Assembly: GCA_900317625.1 (NCBI GenBank)
Contig: ONHK01000018.1
Coordinates: 1-37,480, forward strand
Direction of reading: 5' to 3'
Origin: an uncultured Treponema sp.
GTDB taxonomy: Bacteria; Spirochaetota; Spirochaetia; Treponematales; Treponemataceae
Length of the DNA: 37,480 bases
The notes beneath the pieces were generated by a model. The model was not told the DNA's origin and did not search any database. It saw nothing but the letters and a program-made list of their open reading frames with translations. Shown in pieces: positions 37,384 through 37,480 of the stretch; position 1 is the stretch's first letter; each line of letters begins with the position of its first letter. The position numbers were made by a program, and so were the translations under genes.

Positions 37384-37480
37384 AAAGGAGTCGTTACGAT
37401 TAAGTAATTAGAAAAAACGAGAAAAGCGTAGTACTCTAGATTGACGGATCTGGAGAGCCGGTGGAAGGCAGAATAAATTG
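37384..37480 (+). other. terminal sequence without a recognisable gene
   Basis: The first bases after rfbC are AAAAAGGAG, a good ribosome binding site, but no ATG, GTG or TTG codon opens a lasting frame nearby. The rest (GAGAAAAGCGTAGTACTC and on to GAGAGCCGGTGGAAGGCAGA) is richer in G and different in character from the operon. It may be the edge of a mobile or structured element interrupting the rfb operon. Too little is present to name it. Confidence 0.3.

Noticed and set aside
1..37480. CRISPR arrays, IS transposases, prophage genes
   Set aside because: I looked for regularly spaced repeats, transposase or integrase motifs and phage structural genes and saw none.

Overview
The window looks like a chromosomal segment of a low-GC spirochaete, most likely a commensal Treponema (gut or rumen type). 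The evidence is a periplasmic-flagellum gene set of treponemal arrangement (flbB, a FliK-type protein, flgD, flgE; flgF, flgG), a FlgE with the spirochaetal lysinoalanine cross-link residues at exactly K165 and C178, a eukaryotic-type hexokinase beside a PPi-type phosphofructokinase, and several secreted lipoproteins or beta-barrel proteins. Genus is inferred from gene content and order; no database was searched.

Layout. 1-2800: AT-rich accessory region of small hypothetical genes (a possibly 5'-truncated protein, a small P-loop NTPase, small membrane proteins, a DUF4177-like protein). 2800-8820: surface-protein region with two lipoprotein genes. One is an FGE-sulfatase/C-lectin-fold lipoprotein that is out of frame at a 10-G tract; the other is a 1231-residue beta-helix/BspA-LRR lipoprotein that is in frame across a 9-G tract. 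A Dabb protein and an outer-membrane beta-barrel protein flank them. 8927-14744: RlmK-like methyltransferase, PPi-PFK, DEAD-box helicase and a YbiT-type ABC-F protein. 14771-14941 and 23797-23960: two diverged copies of one structured RNA, possibly 6S RNA, with compensatory base changes in the helices. 14970-16976: UvrD/PcrA helicase. 17089-22407: hexokinase followed closely by flbB-fliK-flgD-flgE and a terminator. 22475-23742: a putative OMP and tRNA-Phe with a consensus promoter and a terminator. 24037-30334: ankyrin protein, murG, cvpA, a delta-prime/DnaX-like clamp-loader ATPase, and an NtrB/NtrC-type two-component pair with start/stop overlaps. 30314-32033 (minus): a J-domain protein and glgC. 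32144-33757: flgF-flgG behind a sigma-28-like promoter. 33957-37383: manC-manA-rfbA-rfbC for nucleotide-sugar synthesis. The last 97 bases hold no recognisable gene.

How the parts fit. Hexokinase, PPi-PFK and GlgC cover sugar entry, glycolysis and glycogen. The Man/Rfb genes supply GDP-mannose and dTDP-rhamnose precursors for surface glycans, although rfbB and rfbD are not in the window. Flagellar genes fall in two transcription units. The most notable finding is a pair of neighbouring lipoprotein genes that share one switch design: G9 followed by TAA, placed so that nine Gs read through as Gly-Gly-Gly and ten Gs bring TAA into frame at once. One gene is caught ON and the other OFF. Both also appear to be expressed from promoters whose -10 box lies six bases before the ATG, that is, as leaderless or nearly leaderless transcripts. 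The second notable finding is the two-copy structured RNA.
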